This document shows, piece by piece, positions 35,610 through 44,422 of a stretch of 64,000 bases of DNA. The notes under the pieces are model-generated. The model saw only the letters and a list, made by a program, of their open reading frames with translations. It did no database searches and was not told where the DNA came from. A program made the translations under genes and the position numbers. The DNA is taken from contig OZ219809.1 of assembly GCA_964291375.2 (NCBI GenBank), positions 2,046,001 to 2,110,000 of the forward strand, given 5' to 3'. The DNA comes from 3107 sp001483205 (GTDB lineage: Bacteria; Pseudomonadota; Alphaproteobacteria; Rhodobacterales; Rhodobacteraceae). Each line of letters opens with the position of its first letter. Positions within the stretch are counted from its first letter, which is position 1.

Positions 35610-36668
35610 ATGCTCAAATCAATCACAAGGCCCGCAACCATAACCGCCGCCGCGCTTTTGCTGGCCGGTGCAGCAACGGCCCAGGACAGCCCGGCCAAGA
35701 TCAGCGTCGTCGGCACCTGGAACTCGATGACCAACTACAATGATCGCGAGGCCCCGTTCTGGCGCAGCCTGCCAAAGGAAACCGGTGGGCAATTCATCTC
35801 TACCATCGGCTCTTATTCCGAGTTCGGCCTGAAGGGGTTCGAGATCATGCGGCTTCTGAAACAGGGCGTTTTCGATTATGCCTACGGCCTGCCCGGCTAT
35901 GTTGCCGCCGAGGACGCCGTGTTTGAGGGCGCTGACCTTTCGTCCCTGGCGCAGGACATCGAAACCGAACGTAAGGTCGCCGAAGCCTATTTCCCGGTGC
36001 TCGAAAAGGCATTCGCCGAGATTTACAATGCCAAGCTGCTGCAACTCTATCCGTTCCCGAGCCAGATTCTCTATTGCCGTTCGGAAGTGACCGGGCTGGC
36101 CGATCTCAGGGGCAAAAAGATTCGCGTCTATGCCACGACACTGGGTGATTTCGTCGAAGGCGCTGGCGGCACATCGGTGACGGTTCCGTTCGGCGAGGTG
36201 ATCCCGGCGCTTGAAAAAGGCGTCGTTGACTGCGGCATCACCGGCACCATGTCGGCCTATACCGCGAAATGGTATCAGGCGGCGGAGTATGCCTATACCA
36301 TGCGCGTGGGCTGGGGGCTGGCCTTCGGGGCGATGAATATGGACAAGTGGACCTCTCTGAGTGCCGGGCAGCAGGCCGACCTGAAGGCGCGGCTTGATGC
36401 CCTGACCGACCGCATGTGGGCAGAGACCGCAACCGAAGACGATCTGGCGATCCGCTGTCTGACCGGCGACAGTTGCCCGGTTTCCGAGGGCGCGCCGGTT
36501 GGCGGGATGACCCTTGTCACCCCGACCGACGAAGATCTGGCAGCGCGTGACCGGATCGCGCAGGAGGTGATCCTTGCCCGCTGGGCCGAACGGTGCGGGG
36601 CCGAATGCGCCGAGACCTGGACTCAGACGGTTGGCAAGGTTCTCGGCATGACGGCTGAGGCCAATTAG
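35610..36668 (+). CDS. dctP: TRAP transporter solute-binding protein (DctP family)
   Basis: A 352-residue periplasmic protein with a signal peptide ending near AGAATAQ (residues 19-25). GGAGG precedes the ATG. The family's arginine-containing motif region is represented by LADLRGKKIRVYA (about 158-170), followed by TSVTVPFGEVIPALEKGVVDCGI, typical of DctP. It captures an organic acid for DctQM. Unusual for the family, it has several cysteines (CRS, CG, CLTGDSC, CGAEC). Confidence 0.9.
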   Translation: MLKSITRPATITAAALLLAGAATAQDSPAKISVVGTWNSMTNYNDREAPFWRSLPKETGGQFISTIGSYSEFGLKGFEIMRLLKQGVFDYAYGLPGYVAAEDAVFEGADLSSLAQDIETERKVAEAYFPVLEKAFAEIYNAKLLQLYPFPSQILYCRSEVTGLADLRGKKIRVYATTLGDFVEGAGGTSVTVPFGEVIPALEKGVVDCGITGTMSAYTAKWYQAAEYAYTMRVGWGLAFGAMNMDKWTSLSAGQQADLKARLDALTDRMWAETATEDDLAIRCLTGDSCPVSEGAPVGGMTLVTPTDEDLAARDRIAQEVILARWAERCGAECAETWTQTVGKVLGMTAEAN

Positions 36669-36688
36669 CCACGGGCTACCCGGCTGAA

Positions 36689-36704
36689 CCATCATGCAGA
36701 GGTC
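36689..36704 (-). repeat. Dispersed repeat family B, half copy across the dctQ start
   Basis: CCATCATGCAGAGGTC matches the right end of the full family B copies, and the 20 bases before it resemble the repeat core. The ATG at 36694 that starts dctQ is part of the repeat. Confidence 0.5.
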
Positions 36705-37269
36705 TTTTCAGAGGATCGTCGCTGTCATCGTGCAAATCGGTGGCTGGGCGCTGCTCGGGGCGGCCTGCCTTGTGACCTATGATGTCATCACCCGCAAACT
36801 CTTCAACATGTCGATTGCGGGCGCGGACGAGATTTCCGGCTATGTCTTTGCCGTCTCGACCGCCGGGGCCTTTACCTATGCCCTGTCTGCGCGCGCCAAC
36901 ATCCGCATTGATCTGGTTTACAACCTGCTTCCGCTCAGGGCCCGTTGCGTTTTCGACCTGATGGCCCTTGCCCTTACAGCCGGTTACTTCGCCATTCTCT
37001 GCTGGTTTGCCTATGATCTGGTTGCGGACGCATTCCGATACGGTTCCCGCTCTATCACGCCGCTGCAAACCCCGCTCGCCCTGCCGCAAACGCTCTGGTT
37101 TCTCGCGCTGCTTCTCGCCACCCTGACCGCGGCATATCTGACCGTCCGGGTGGTGGTTCTGATTCTGCGCAGACGCTGGGGAGAGGTCGCGCCACTGGCC
37201 GGGATTCCGCTGATTTCCGAGGAAGTCGCCGGGGAACTCGGGGATACCGGCATAGACGGAAAGCCCTGA
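36694..37269 (+). CDS. dctQ: TRAP transporter small permease (DctQ)
   Basis: A 191-residue inner-membrane protein with four hydrophobic helices (about 9-27, 45-62, 86-108, 127-150). The segment VTYDVITRKLFNMSIAGADEISGY is typical of DctQ, including the conserved R and the E-x2-G. It lies 25 bases after dctP. No good Shine-Dalgarno is visible before the ATG, where a family B repeat end takes its place. Confidence 0.9.
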   Translation: MQRSFQRIVAVIVQIGGWALLGAACLVTYDVITRKLFNMSIAGADEISGYVFAVSTAGAFTYALSARANIRIDLVYNLLPLRARCVFDLMALALTAGYFAILCWFAYDLVADAFRYGSRSITPLQTPLALPQTLWFLALLLATLTAAYLTVRVVVLILRRRWGEVAPLAGIPLISEEVAGELGDTGIDGKP

Positions 37270-37276
37270 TCAGACC

Positions 37277-38560
37277 ATGCTGGCGGTGGCGCTTTTCATC
37301 CTCATCCTGCTGATCGTGCTCAGCATCCCGGTCGCCATAAGCCTGGGCTGGCTGGGCCTGTTGCTCGGGGCCATCTATTCGCGGATGCCGGTTCATCGCG
37401 CCATGGGCGATATGGCCTGGGGGGCCTCGACCGAGTTTCTGCTGGTTGCGATTCCGATGTTCGTCATGCTGGGCGAAATCCTGCTGCGCTCCGGCGTTGC
37501 CGCGCGCATGTATGACGCGCTGGCGAAATGGCTTTCGGCACTTCCCGGGGGGCTGATGCACGCTAATGTGGCCTCCTGCGCCCTGTTCGCGGCAACATCC
37601 GGGTCAAGCGTGGCAACCGCCGCCACCATCGGCACCGTCGCGCAGCCGGAAATGGAAAAGCACGGGTATCATGTGCCGCTGTTCTTGGGCACGATTGCCG
37701 CCGGGGGCACTCTTGGCATCCTGATCCCGCCCTCGATCAACCTTATCGTCTATGGCCTGCTGACCAATACGTCGGTTTCCGAACTGTATCTGGCGGGGTT
37801 CATCCCCGGCTTTCTGCTGGCGGCACTGTTCATGGGCACGGTGACGGTGGCCTGCGTGATCCGCCCCGAATGGGGCGGCGCGAAGATTTCCTACAGTTGG
37901 GCCGAGAGGCTGGCGAGCCTTGTTCACCTGCTGCCGCCGATCCTGATCTTTCTGGTTGTCGTCGGGTCGATCTATGCCGGATGGGCCACCCCGACCGAGG
38001 CCGCATCCTTAGGCGTTGTCGCCGCCCTTGTGCTGGCCGCCGCCCACCGGGGCCTGTCGCTCGGGATGCTGGCGGCGGTGTTTCGCGGCACCATGCGCAC
38101 GACCGGGGTGATCATGCTGATCATCATCGCCGCCGTGTTCCTGAATTTCGTGCTGGCGGCGGTGGGCCTGACAACCATGCTGACCGACGGGATCATCAGC
38201 CTGGGGCTGGGGCCGCTTGGCACCATGCTGCTGATCGTCGCCTTCTACCTGCTGCTTGGCTGTTTTATGGAGACCTTTTCGATGCTGATCACGACGGCCA
38301 CGATCATCACCCCGATTGTCGTCGGGCTTGGCTATGATCCGGTCTGGTTCGGCGTGTTGCTGATGGTTCTGCTTGAAACGGCGCTGATCACCCCGCCGAT
38401 CGGGATCAACCTGTTCGTTGTCCAGTCGATCCGCACAGGCGGCGCACTGAAGGACGTGATGGTCGGCGCGGCTCCGTTTGTGATGACCATGCTGGCGATG
38501 ATCGGTTTGCTGATTGCGTTCCCGGACCTTGCCCTGTGGATGCCGGGGCTGTTTTACTGA
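37277..38560 (+). CDS. dctM: TRAP transporter large permease (DctM)
   Basis: A 427-residue, 12-helix membrane protein that carries out sodium-driven uptake. Family segments include PVAISLGWLGLLLG, AIPMFVMLGEILLRSG, LFAATSGSSVATAATIG and GGTLGILIPPSINLIVYG. It follows dctQ after seven bases and is the last gene of the cluster; a convergent dehydrogenase gene lies 31 bases beyond its end. Confidence 0.93.
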   Translation: MLAVALFILILLIVLSIPVAISLGWLGLLLGAIYSRMPVHRAMGDMAWGASTEFLLVAIPMFVMLGEILLRSGVAARMYDALAKWLSALPGGLMHANVASCALFAATSGSSVATAATIGTVAQPEMEKHGYHVPLFLGTIAAGGTLGILIPPSINLIVYGLLTNTSVSELYLAGFIPGFLLAALFMGTVTVACVIRPEWGGAKISYSWAERLASLVHLLPPILIFLVVVGSIYAGWATPTEAASLGVVAALVLAAAHRGLSLGMLAAVFRGTMRTTGVIMLIIIAAVFLNFVLAAVGLTTMLTDGIISLGLGPLGTMLLIVAFYLLLGCFMETFSMLITTATIITPIVVGLGYDPVWFGVLLMVLLETALITPPIGINLFVVQSIRTGGALKDVMVGAAPFVMTMLAMIGLLIAFPDLALWMPGLFY

Positions 38561-38591
38561 TCTGCCGGACCCGCACGAAGCGCCCCCCGGC

Positions 38592-40088
38592 TCAACCCGC
38601 CCCCAGATAGGCCCGAAGCGCGGCCATCGTCCCCTTTTCCCAGATCAGCCGCAACCAGCGACCGAAAGGGTCCGCGAACCGGGCATCCTCTGAAAGCCCC
38701 CCGTAAAACCCGCGCTGCTCCAACCAGGCAGACGGGCAGAACCGCGCCGCCACCGCCGCCTCGCGCAACGCATCCCAGTGCGGATCGTTCCGGGCGATCT
38801 TGCTGCCGTCTTCGCGCCCGCCCGCACACATCCGCGCCCAAAGCGCCTCTGCCAGGCTCAGCCCCCCGACAGGACGCCCCGACGCCAGCCCGTCCCGCAG
38901 GATCGGCAGCACAAACCCGGTATGACGGGACGACCCGTCAAAGGCGACCCGGCGCGTGGTATCGCGGATTGCGGGGTTGGCAAACCGGGCCTCAACCAGC
39001 GCGGCATAGTCGGGCGGCGTCATCCCCGGCACAGGCGCGACCTGGGGGATGATTTCCTCTCGCTGAACCTTTCTGAAAAACCCGGAAAGCTCGGGATGCG
39101 CCATGCAGTCGGCGATGGTCTCCAGCGATAAAAGTTCCCCGGCATTCGCCAGAACCTGATGACCGGCGTTCAGGATGCGAATCTTCATCGTCTCATAGTC
39201 GTGGACCCGATCCGTAAAGGTGACACCGACGCGCTCCCACTCCGGGCGACCGGCACAAAACGCATCCTCGATCACCCACTGGCGGAAATTCTCATGGGTC
39301 ACGGGCGCGGCATCATCAACCCCCAATGCGCGGGCCTGCGCGATCTCTGCCGGGCCGGTCGCGGGCACGATGCAATCAACAACCGAGTTCGGAAAGGCGC
39401 AGTTGGTGCTGATCCAGGCCGCAAGGCCGCTATCGCGCAGGCCCGCCAGCGAAACCACCGTATTGCGCGCAATGTCCCCGTTGCCGCGCAGGTTGTCGCA
39501 GCTTTGCACAGTGAACGGCCCCGCGCCACAGCCCCGACGCAGCGCAAGGGCGGCGACGATGGCCCCGAATGCAGTGCGCGGGCGGGTCGGATTGGCAGCG
39601 TCAAAGACAATATCGGGGTGGGTGGCGTCAAACGCGCCAGTGCCGGGATGGGTAAAATACCCGCCTTCGGTCACGGTCAGCGACACGATGCGGATGGCTG
39701 GGTCAGCCATGCGAGCAATCAGCGCGGCGTTGTCCTGCTCGACCGGCAGAAAGCCGGTCATCGACCCGCAGACCTCGGCCGACACACCGTCGGGGCAAAG
39801 CTCGATCAGGGTGGTCAGGCAATCCTGCGCCAGCAGCTTTTCGCGCATCAGCGCATCGGGTGCCCGCACGCCTGCGCCGATGATCGCCCAGTCGCGGGCC
39901 CGGCCCTGCTGCATCAGACGATGCAGATACCACGCCTGATGAGCGCGGTGGAAATTGCCGACTCCGATATGCACGATGCCGGGAGACAGGTCAGAGGCGC
40001 GATAGGCCGGAACCACCACCGTGCCCGGCGCACCCGAAAGGGCGGCCCGGCTTAACCGTATATGTCTTTCGACCCTCAGCTCATTCAT
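38592..40088 (-). CDS. mtlK: Mannitol 2-dehydrogenase family oxidoreductase
   Basis: A 498-residue polyol-specific long-chain dehydrogenase. IVHIGVGNFHRAHQAWYL (about 38-55) is the NAD-binding motif, SLTVTEGGYF a second conserved block, and KIRILNAGHQVLANAG (about 290-305) holds the catalytic lysine of the family (K-x4-N-x2-H). It oxidises mannitol, arabinitol or related polyols to ketoses. It is the last gene after the sorbitol/mannitol-type ABC genes, as in Rhodobacter smo-mtl loci. Fructuronate reductase is an alternative, but the ABC context favours a polyol. Confidence 0.85.
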   Translation of the reverse strand: MNELRVERHIRLSRAALSGAPGTVVVPAYRASDLSPGIVHIGVGNFHRAHQAWYLHRLMQQGRARDWAIIGAGVRAPDALMREKLLAQDCLTTLIELCPDGVSAEVCGSMTGFLPVEQDNAALIARMADPAIRIVSLTVTEGGYFTHPGTGAFDATHPDIVFDAANPTRPRTAFGAIVAALALRRGCGAGPFTVQSCDNLRGNGDIARNTVVSLAGLRDSGLAAWISTNCAFPNSVVDCIVPATGPAEIAQARALGVDDAAPVTHENFRQWVIEDAFCAGRPEWERVGVTFTDRVHDYETMKIRILNAGHQVLANAGELLSLETIADCMAHPELSGFFRKVQREEIIPQVAPVPGMTPPDYAALVEARFANPAIRDTTRRVAFDGSSRHTGFVLPILRDGLASGRPVGGLSLAEALWARMCAGGREDGSKIARNDPHWDALREAAVAARFCPSAWLEQRGFYGGLSEDARFADPFGRWLRLIWEKGTMAALRAYLGAG

Positions 40089-40184
40089 TGCCTGCCATCC
40101 GGGTTGCAGGTTTGCGCCGCGATGTCCCGGTGGACCGGGCCGGGCCGCCCCCCTGATCCACGCCTGCCTGTTCGCTGTCCCGCA

Positions 40185-41186
40185 TCACACGATCCGCAAA
40201 CCGGACGCATCAAAGCGGTGAATCCGGCCCGCGCGCGGCAACAGCCGAACGGTGTCGCCATGGGCCAGAGTGACCTCGCCCGTGGTGCGCACCGTCAGCG
40301 TCCCGCCAAACCCGGTGCCATGCACATGCAGGAAGGTATCCGACCCCAGATGTTCAGCAACGCCCACGGTGCCCTGCCAGCATCCGTCCTCTGACACATC
40401 AATATGCTCCGGGCGAATACCGATGGTATGGGCGTCATGCCGTGCCGCCTCATTGCCCCCGATCAGGTTCATCTTCGGGCTGCCGATGAAACCGGCGACA
40501 AACAGGTTGCGCGGCGTGCGGTAAAGCTCCAGCGGGCTGCCCACCTGCTCGATATGCCCGGCGCGCAGCACGACGATCTTGTCGGCCATGGTCATTGCCT
40601 CCACCTGATCATGGGTCACATAGATCATCGTTGCCCTCAGCCGTTCGTGCAGTTCGCTGATCTCCAGCCGCATCCCCACGCGCAGCGCCGCATCAAGGTT
40701 CGACAGCGGCTCGTCAAACAGAAACGCCGACGGTTCGCGCACAATCGCCCGACCAATGGCGACGCGCTGCCGCTGGCCACCCGAAAGCTGCCCGGGCCGC
40801 CGGTCAAGATAGTCGGTCAGGTTCAGCGCCTTTGCCGCGGCCTCAATACGGCGGTTCTGTTCGTCCTGCGGGATACGCGCCATGCGCATCGGGAACGCGA
40901 TGTTTTTGCGCACACTCATATGCGGATACAGCGCGTAAGACTGAAACACCATCGCCAGCCCCCGTTTGGCCGGGGGCACGTCGGATGCGTCCTGCCCGTC
41001 GATCAGGACCGCGCCGGACGTGATGTCATCCAGCCCCGCGATCAGACGCAGAAGCGTGGACTTGCCGCACCCCGACGGCCCGACAAAGACACAGAACTCT
41101 CCATCCTCAATCGTCAGGTCAAGGGGCGGGATGACCTCGGTGTGGCCAAAGCTCTTGCTGACCCGCTCAAGGGTGATCTGTCCCAT
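40185..41186 (-). CDS. smoK: ABC polyol importer ATPase
   Basis: A 333-residue UgpC-type ATPase. GPSGCGKSTLLRLIAGL, VFQSYALYPHMSV, LSGGQRQRVAIGRAIV, FLFDEPLSNLDA and YVTHDQVEAMTMADK are all present, with a C-terminal OB domain. AAAGGAG precedes the ATG. It follows the permease gene after 12 bases. In the known smo locus a sorbitol dehydrogenase gene (smoS) separates smoK from mtlK; here only 96 non-coding bases do. Confidence 0.9.
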   Translation of the reverse strand: MGQITLERVSKSFGHTEVIPPLDLTIEDGEFCVFVGPSGCGKSTLLRLIAGLDDITSGAVLIDGQDASDVPPAKRGLAMVFQSYALYPHMSVRKNIAFPMRMARIPQDEQNRRIEAAAKALNLTDYLDRRPGQLSGGQRQRVAIGRAIVREPSAFLFDEPLSNLDAALRVGMRLEISELHERLRATMIYVTHDQVEAMTMADKIVVLRAGHIEQVGSPLELYRTPRNLFVAGFIGSPKMNLIGGNEAARHDAHTIGIRPEHIDVSEDGCWQGTVGVAEHLGSDTFLHVHGTGFGGTLTVRTTGEVTLAHGDTVRLLPRAGRIHRFDASGLRIV

Positions 41187-41198
41187 GGTTTTGCTCCT

Positions 41199-42029
41199 TT
41201 ACTTGACCGCGCCGAAGGTGAGGCCGCGCACGAGCTGCTTCTGACTGAACCAGCCGAGAATGAGGATCGGGGCGATGGCCATGGTCGAGGCCGCCGACAA
41301 TTTCGCGTAAAACAGACCCTCAGGGCTTGAATAGCTGGCGATGAATGCCGTCAGCGGCGCGGCATCGGCGGCTGTCAAGTTCAGGGTCCAGAAGGCCTCG
41401 TTCCAGGCAAGGATAAAGTTCAGAAGAATTGTCGAGGCAATCCCCGGCACGGCCATGGGCGTCAGCACATACAGGATTTCCTCACGCAGCCCGGCCCCAT
41501 CCATACGCGCGGCCTCCAGTATTTCACCGGGGATTTCACGGAAATAGGTGTAAAGCATCCAGACGATGATCGGCAGGTTGATCAGCATCAGCACGACGAC
41601 CAGACCGGCGCGGCTGTCCAGAAGGCCAAGCCGGATGAACAGCAGATAGATCGGGTAGAGCACACCGACGGCAGGAAGCATCTTCGTTGACAGCATCCAC
41701 AGCAGGATGTCCCTGGTGCGCCTTGAGGGCACAAAGGCCATCGACCACGCCGCCGGGACAGCAACAATAATGCCCAGAAGGGTCGAACCACCGGCGATGA
41801 TCACCGAATTGAGCAGGAATTTCATATAGTCCGAACGCTCCTGCACCACCGCGTAGTTTTCCAGCGTCCAGTCGAAATTCAGAAACAGTGGCGGGCTGGC
41901 GATGGCCTCGGCCTCGGTCTTGAAGCTGGTCAGGATTGTCCACAGGATCGGGAAAAAGATCAACAGGCCGATGGCCCACGCCAGTGCGGTGTTGAGGGCC
42001 TTTCGCCGGGGGGTGACTGCGCGCGCCAT
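41199..42029 (-). CDS. smoG: ABC polyol importer permease (SmoG type)
   Basis: A 276-residue permease with six membrane segments; the start at 42029 (MARAVTPRRK) fits the family better than upstream codons. The EAA loop is ILEAARMDGAGLREEILYVLTP. It lies 11 bases after the true end of the other permease gene (stop at 42041 once the frameshift is corrected). Confidence 0.9.
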   Translation of the reverse strand: MARAVTPRRKALNTALAWAIGLLIFFPILWTILTSFKTEAEAIASPPLFLNFDWTLENYAVVQERSDYMKFLLNSVIIAGGSTLLGIIVAVPAAWSMAFVPSRRTRDILLWMLSTKMLPAVGVLYPIYLLFIRLGLLDSRAGLVVVLMLINLPIIVWMLYTYFREIPGEILEAARMDGAGLREEILYVLTPMAVPGIASTILLNFILAWNEAFWTLNLTAADAAPLTAFIASYSSPEGLFYAKLSAASTMAIAPILILGWFSQKQLVRGLTFGAVK

Positions 42030-42040
42030 GGTTATGGTCC

Positions 42041-42906
42041 TCAGCGGTCCAGGTTTTTGCCGACAATGCGCATCAGAAAGATGGCAACGATGTTTGCAAG
42101 GATGATGGCATAGACCCCGCCCGCACTGCCCAGCCCACGTTCTGGCTTTCAAGCACACGCTGATAGATCAGATAGGTCAGGGTTCTTGTGCCGAACGCGC
42201 CGCCGGTGGTGACGAAAATCTCGGCAAAGATCGACAACAGAAAGATCGTCTGGATCAGAACGACGATGGTGATTGCCCGGCTCAGATGCGGCAGCACGAT
42301 AAAGCCAAAGCGCGCCAGCGGCGATGCCCCGTCCATCTCTGCCGCCTCTAGTTGTTCACGGTCGAGCGACTGCACCGCAGTCAGCAGGATCAGGGTGGCA
42401 AACGGCAGCCATTGCCAGGACACGATCACCACGATCGAGGCCAGCGGCACATCGCTCAGCCAGGCCACGGGTTCCGCCCCGAAAAAGCGCCACAGATGCG
42501 CGAACAGCCCGTTGACCGGATCCATGAACATGTTCTTCCACACCAGCGCGGAAACGGTCGGCATGACAAAGAACGGCGCGATGACAAGGATGCGCACGGC
42601 CCCCTGCCCCCATATCGGCTGATCCAGCAGCAGCGCCAGCACCACGCCAAGCGCCACGGTAATCACCAGCACGCCACCAACGATGATCAGCGTTGTCTGA
42701 ACGCTCGGCCAGAACGCGCCGGAAGTGACAAAGCGGACGTAATTGTCAAAACCTGCCCAGCCCAGATCACCACCGCGCAGCGGCAGATAGCGGCGAAAGG
42801 AAAACCACAGCGTCATGGTCAGCGGCACCAGCATCCAGCCCAGAAGCAGGATAACGGCAGGGGCCATCATCAGGCGCGCGGTGGATCGGAAATGCCGGGT
42901 TGCCAT
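42041..42906 (-). pseudogene. smoF: ABC polyol importer permease (SmoF type), frameshifted near the end
   Basis: The frame from 42906 encodes a normal permease with EAA loop LEAAEMDGASPLARFGFIVLPHL up to VLESQNVG, then runs into unrelated residues and stops at 42073. Reading one base over from about 42133 gives LGSAGGVYAIILANIVAIFL and MRIVGKNLDR before a stop at 42041, the expected last helix and tail. One missing G in the CAG-CCC context on the plus strand explains it. Either the last helix is lost or the sequence has a one-base error. The rest of the operon is intact. Confidence 0.85.
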
Positions 42907-43028
42907 GGCGCAAGACTTTCTTGTTCAGGCGCGCGGGCCTGCACGGGCGGGGCTGCTGTTCTGCCGAACGGGTATCATGTCATGCGGGCAGCAACCACAT
43001 TTGCCGCTGCCCGCCGGGACGGGCGGCC

Positions 43029-44333
43029 TCAGTAACCGGCGGCCTCCATTTCCTCGGACGTGATCGCCTGAGCTTTGGCGAGCGCTTCCTCGGCAGATTG
43101 CTGACCGGCCAGAGCGGCAGAGAACTCCTGCCCGACCTGGGTCGCGATACCCGCAAATTCCGGGATCGCCGCGAACTGAACACCGACATAGGGCACCGGA
43201 TCGACCGTCGGGTTCAGCGGATCAGCCGACAGGATTGATTGCAGCGTCATCGCGGCGAAGGGCACGGCCTGATATTCCGGCGTCTCATAGAGCGAGCTGC
43301 GCGCGCCCGGCGGCACATTGGCCCAGCCTTCATTTTCGGCGACCAGCTCGATATAGGCTCCGGAGGTCGCCCATTCGATGAACTGTTTGGCCTCGGCCTC
43401 CTGATCCGTGCCAGCCGGAATCGCCAGCGCCCAGGCCCACAGCCAGTTGGAGTTGCGCCCCAGCCCGGTGTTCGGTGCCAGCGCAAAGCCAACGCTGTCG
43501 GCCACGGTCGAATCGTCGGGGTTGGTCACGAAGGACGCGGCGACGGTGGCGTCAATCCACATGCCGCATTTGCCCTGCTGAAACAGCGACAGGTTCTCGT
43601 TAAAGCCATTCGACGATGCGCCTTGGGGACCGGCCTCATTCATCAGGTCGATATAGAAATTGAGCGTGTTCGCCCAGGCCTCGCCGTCGAATTGCGGGGT
43701 CCAGTCCTCGTCGAACCAGCGCGCCCCGAAAGCATTCGACATGGCGGTCAGAAAGGCCATGTTCTCGCCCCAACCGGCCTTACCGCGCAGGCAGATGCCA
43801 TAGATTTCGTTGTCGCGGTCGGTCATCGCGATGGCGGCTTCGCGGACGAACGCCCAGGTCGGGGATTCGGGCATCTCAAGGCCCGCTGCCGCCATCAGGT
43901 CCGTGCGATACATGATCATAGAGCTTTCGCCATAGAACGGGGCCGCGTAAAGCGTTCCGTCATGGCTGAGGCCCCCGGCCATCGCAGGCAGGATGTCATC
44001 AGCATCATATTCGGCGGACAGATCATCAAGCGGCACCAGCCAGCCATTGGCCCCCCAGATCGGGGTTTCATACATGCCGATGGTCATAATATCGAACTGG
44101 CCGCCGCTGGTGGTAATGTCGGTCGTCACGCGCTGACGCAACACGTTTTCCTCAAGCGTGACCCATTCGACGCCGATACCGGTCTCGGCGGTGAACCGAT
44201 CCGTATAGCCCTGCATCCGGATCATGTCGCCGTTGTTGACGGTGGCGATGGTGATGGTATTTTCCTGTGCGAAAACCGCCGTGGCGCACAACGTGAGGGC
44301 CGTCGTCGCCCCCAAAACGCGCTGCATAGACAT
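43029..44333 (-). CDS. smoE: ABC polyol importer binding protein
   Basis: A 434-residue periplasmic binding protein, signal peptide ending at AVFAQ (about residue 23). GGAGG lies seven bases before the ATG. The segments NTITIATVNNGDMIRMQGY, FDIMTIGMYETPIWG and WAWALAIPAGTDQ are typical of sorbitol/mannitol-binding SmoE proteins. It is the first gene of the smoEFGK-mtlK operon and is preceded by a promoter and a LacI-type palindrome. Confidence 0.9.
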   Translation of the reverse strand: MSMQRVLGATTALTLCATAVFAQENTITIATVNNGDMIRMQGYTDRFTAETGIGVEWVTLEENVLRQRVTTDITTSGGQFDIMTIGMYETPIWGANGWLVPLDDLSAEYDADDILPAMAGGLSHDGTLYAAPFYGESSMIMYRTDLMAAAGLEMPESPTWAFVREAAIAMTDRDNEIYGICLRGKAGWGENMAFLTAMSNAFGARWFDEDWTPQFDGEAWANTLNFYIDLMNEAGPQGASSNGFNENLSLFQQGKCGMWIDATVAASFVTNPDDSTVADSVGFALAPNTGLGRNSNWLWAWALAIPAGTDQEAEAKQFIEWATSGAYIELVAENEGWANVPPGARSSLYETPEYQAVPFAAMTLQSILSADPLNPTVDPVPYVGVQFAAIPEFAGIATQVGQEFSAALAGQQSAEEALAKAQAITSEEMEAAGY

Positions 44334-44368
44334 CCCGGTTCCTCCCTGGTTTGGATGTGATGGGGGTG

Positions 44369-44397
44369 TGTCTACGCAAAAACTGGTATGGCGTCAA
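44369..44397 (-). promoter_or_regulatory. Candidate smoE promoter
   Basis: On the minus strand TTGACG and TAGACA are separated by 17 bases, about 35 bases upstream of the smoE start codon. This is a good sigma-70-like match. Confidence 0.55.
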
Positions 44398-44406
44398 TAT
44401 ATTTCT

Positions 44407-44418
44407 TTACGCGCGTAA
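44407..44418. promoter_or_regulatory. LacI-type operator palindrome TTACGCGCGTAA
   Basis: A perfect 12-base palindrome with a central CG, typical of LacI-family sites, lies between the lacI-type gene and smoE, nine bases upstream of the predicted -35 box. A site upstream of -35 could allow activation or repression by looping; a second site was not found. Confidence 0.6.
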
Positions 44419-44422
44419 GTTT

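Noticed and set aside
42073..42140. Programmed frameshift at the end of smoF
   Set aside because: There is no slippery heptamer or downstream structure, and family members do not use one.
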